DNA from: Prevotellaceae bacterium
GTDB taxonomy: Bacteria; Bacteroidota; Bacteroidia; Bacteroidales; UBA932
Length of the DNA stretch: 5,767 nucleotides
NCBI GenBank assembly: GCA_031268055.1
Contig: JAIRXY010000067.1
Location: forward strand, 1-5,767
Direction of reading: 5' to 3'
Positions 5,468 to 5,767 of this stretch are shown here, piece by piece. The translations under genes and the position numbers were made by a program. Within the stretch, counting starts at the first letter, position 1, and each line of letters starts with the position of its first letter. The notes beneath the pieces are model-generated. The model was given only the letters and a program-made list of their open reading frames with translations. It did not search any database and was not told the origin of the DNA.

Positions 5468-5481
5468 AGAGGTTATCTTTG
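5452..5481 (+). promoter_or_regulatory. transposase promoter of the insertion-sequence relic
   Basis: TTG (5452-5454), 19 bases, then TATCTTTG (5474-5481), an exact TAnnTTTG match, 26 bases before the ATG at 5508. The TTG sits in the loop of the preceding hairpin and its 3' arm lies within the spacer. Confidence 0.6.
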
Positions 5482-5507
5482 TAATCACAACAAAACAAAA
5501 TAACCCA

Positions 5508-5767
5508 TGGGCAAAGGTACAAATTTTAGCGGATAACCGGTATTAAATCCGCTGTTATCCCAAATTGTCCATTTGGGGTTATTTTACATACAGGGAGTAA
5601 ACAGGGTCTGCCGTTAAACTCACAATCTATTATTAACCAATATATTGTATGTCTATTTTTTATAATAATTGCAAAGAAATATGATGTGAACACTCAAAAT
5701 ATGACACCTCATTATCTGTAATTTACAGATGAAGAATAGCTGTTTCTTGATTTTACCGGACAGCAGT
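5508..5767 (+). pseudogene. transposase remnant with premature stops and central deletion
   Basis: Translation from ATG 5508 gives nine residues (MGKGTNFSG), a TAA at 5535-5537 in place of a likely glutamine codon, then a further open stretch with recognisable transposase-like residues only as far as about PVLNPLLSQI, ending in TAA near 5623. The right end preserves C-terminal-like codons in another position (LFLDFTGQQ, about 5740-5766) after an in-frame TAG that again replaces a plausible CAG. No catalytic DDE residues remain. Confidence 0.5.

Larger units (their letters stand above)
5416..5767 (+). mobile_element. internally deleted insertion-sequence relic (MITE-like, IS4-type ends suspected)
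   Basis: Inverted repeats bound the segment: ACTACTGTCCGGTAAAA (5416-5432) and the complement of ACTGCTGTCCGGTAAAA (5751-5767), 16 of 17 bases matching. Inside the left end are a 9-base-pair hairpin, a Bacteroidetes promoter and an ATG at 5508. The following codons read MGKGTNFSG-stop-PVLNPLLSQI, resembling the N-terminus of a widespread Bacteroidetes IS4-group transposase (…TxFSGQPxxxxLL…, from memory) with CAA changed to TAA. Just before the right repeat one frame reads DEE-stop-LFLDFTGQQ, as expected if the transposase once ran into the repeat. A full element would be well over 1 kb, so the centre is deleted. The relic cannot move by itself but could be mobilised by a full relative. The window ends exactly at the repeat, so a target duplication cannot be checked. 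Confidence 0.72.

Overview
The window looks like chromosomal DNA of a member of the Bacteroidota, probably close to Bacteroidales. Three things point that way. Several starts are preceded by the Bacteroidetes sigma-ABfr promoter form (TTTG or TTG, 19-21 bases, then TAnnTTTG), with no Shine-Dalgarno sequence. The families present (DUF2723, a DUF5618-like protein, a tryptophanase/tyrosine phenol-lyase type enzyme, SufD) suit that phylum. The right-end insertion-sequence relic also resembles transposases common there. No species can be named from sequence alone.

Layout, left to right. Positions 1-85 (minus) hold the first 28 codons of a DUF2723 membrane protein that runs off the left edge; it starts at a TTG overlapping the stop of the next gene. 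Positions 82-996 (minus) encode a class I SAM-dependent methyltransferase, more AT-rich than its neighbours, with its own promoter; these two genes form a translationally coupled pair. Positions 1035-1342 contain decayed coding sequence (two protein-like stretches in different frames). Positions 1333-1902 and 2021-2582 are two tandem direct copies of one unit, each carrying a 157-residue DUF5618-like gene on the minus strand. Positions 2583-2852 are AT-rich intergenic DNA.

Positions 2853-4310 (plus) encode a PLP-dependent beta-eliminating lyase, followed by a strong intrinsic terminator at 4340-4379. Facing it, 4389-5159 (minus) encodes a short SufD-like protein with its own near-leaderless promoter. 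Positions 5160-5415 hold that promoter and no convincing gene. Positions 5416-5767 are a 352-base relic of an insertion sequence bounded by 17-base inverted repeats (16/17 matching). It keeps a left-end hairpin, a promoter and the first transposase codons, and has lost nearly all of the transposase.

The genes do not form one pathway. The methyltransferase and DUF2723 pair suggests glycan or lipid-linked surface modification. The lyase would split an aromatic amino acid to pyruvate and ammonia, and SufD belongs to iron-sulfur cluster assembly. The most interesting observation is the lyase: it has the substrate-selecting residues of tyrosine phenol-lyase but an altered cofactor pocket. No defence system, CRISPR array or RNA gene was seen.
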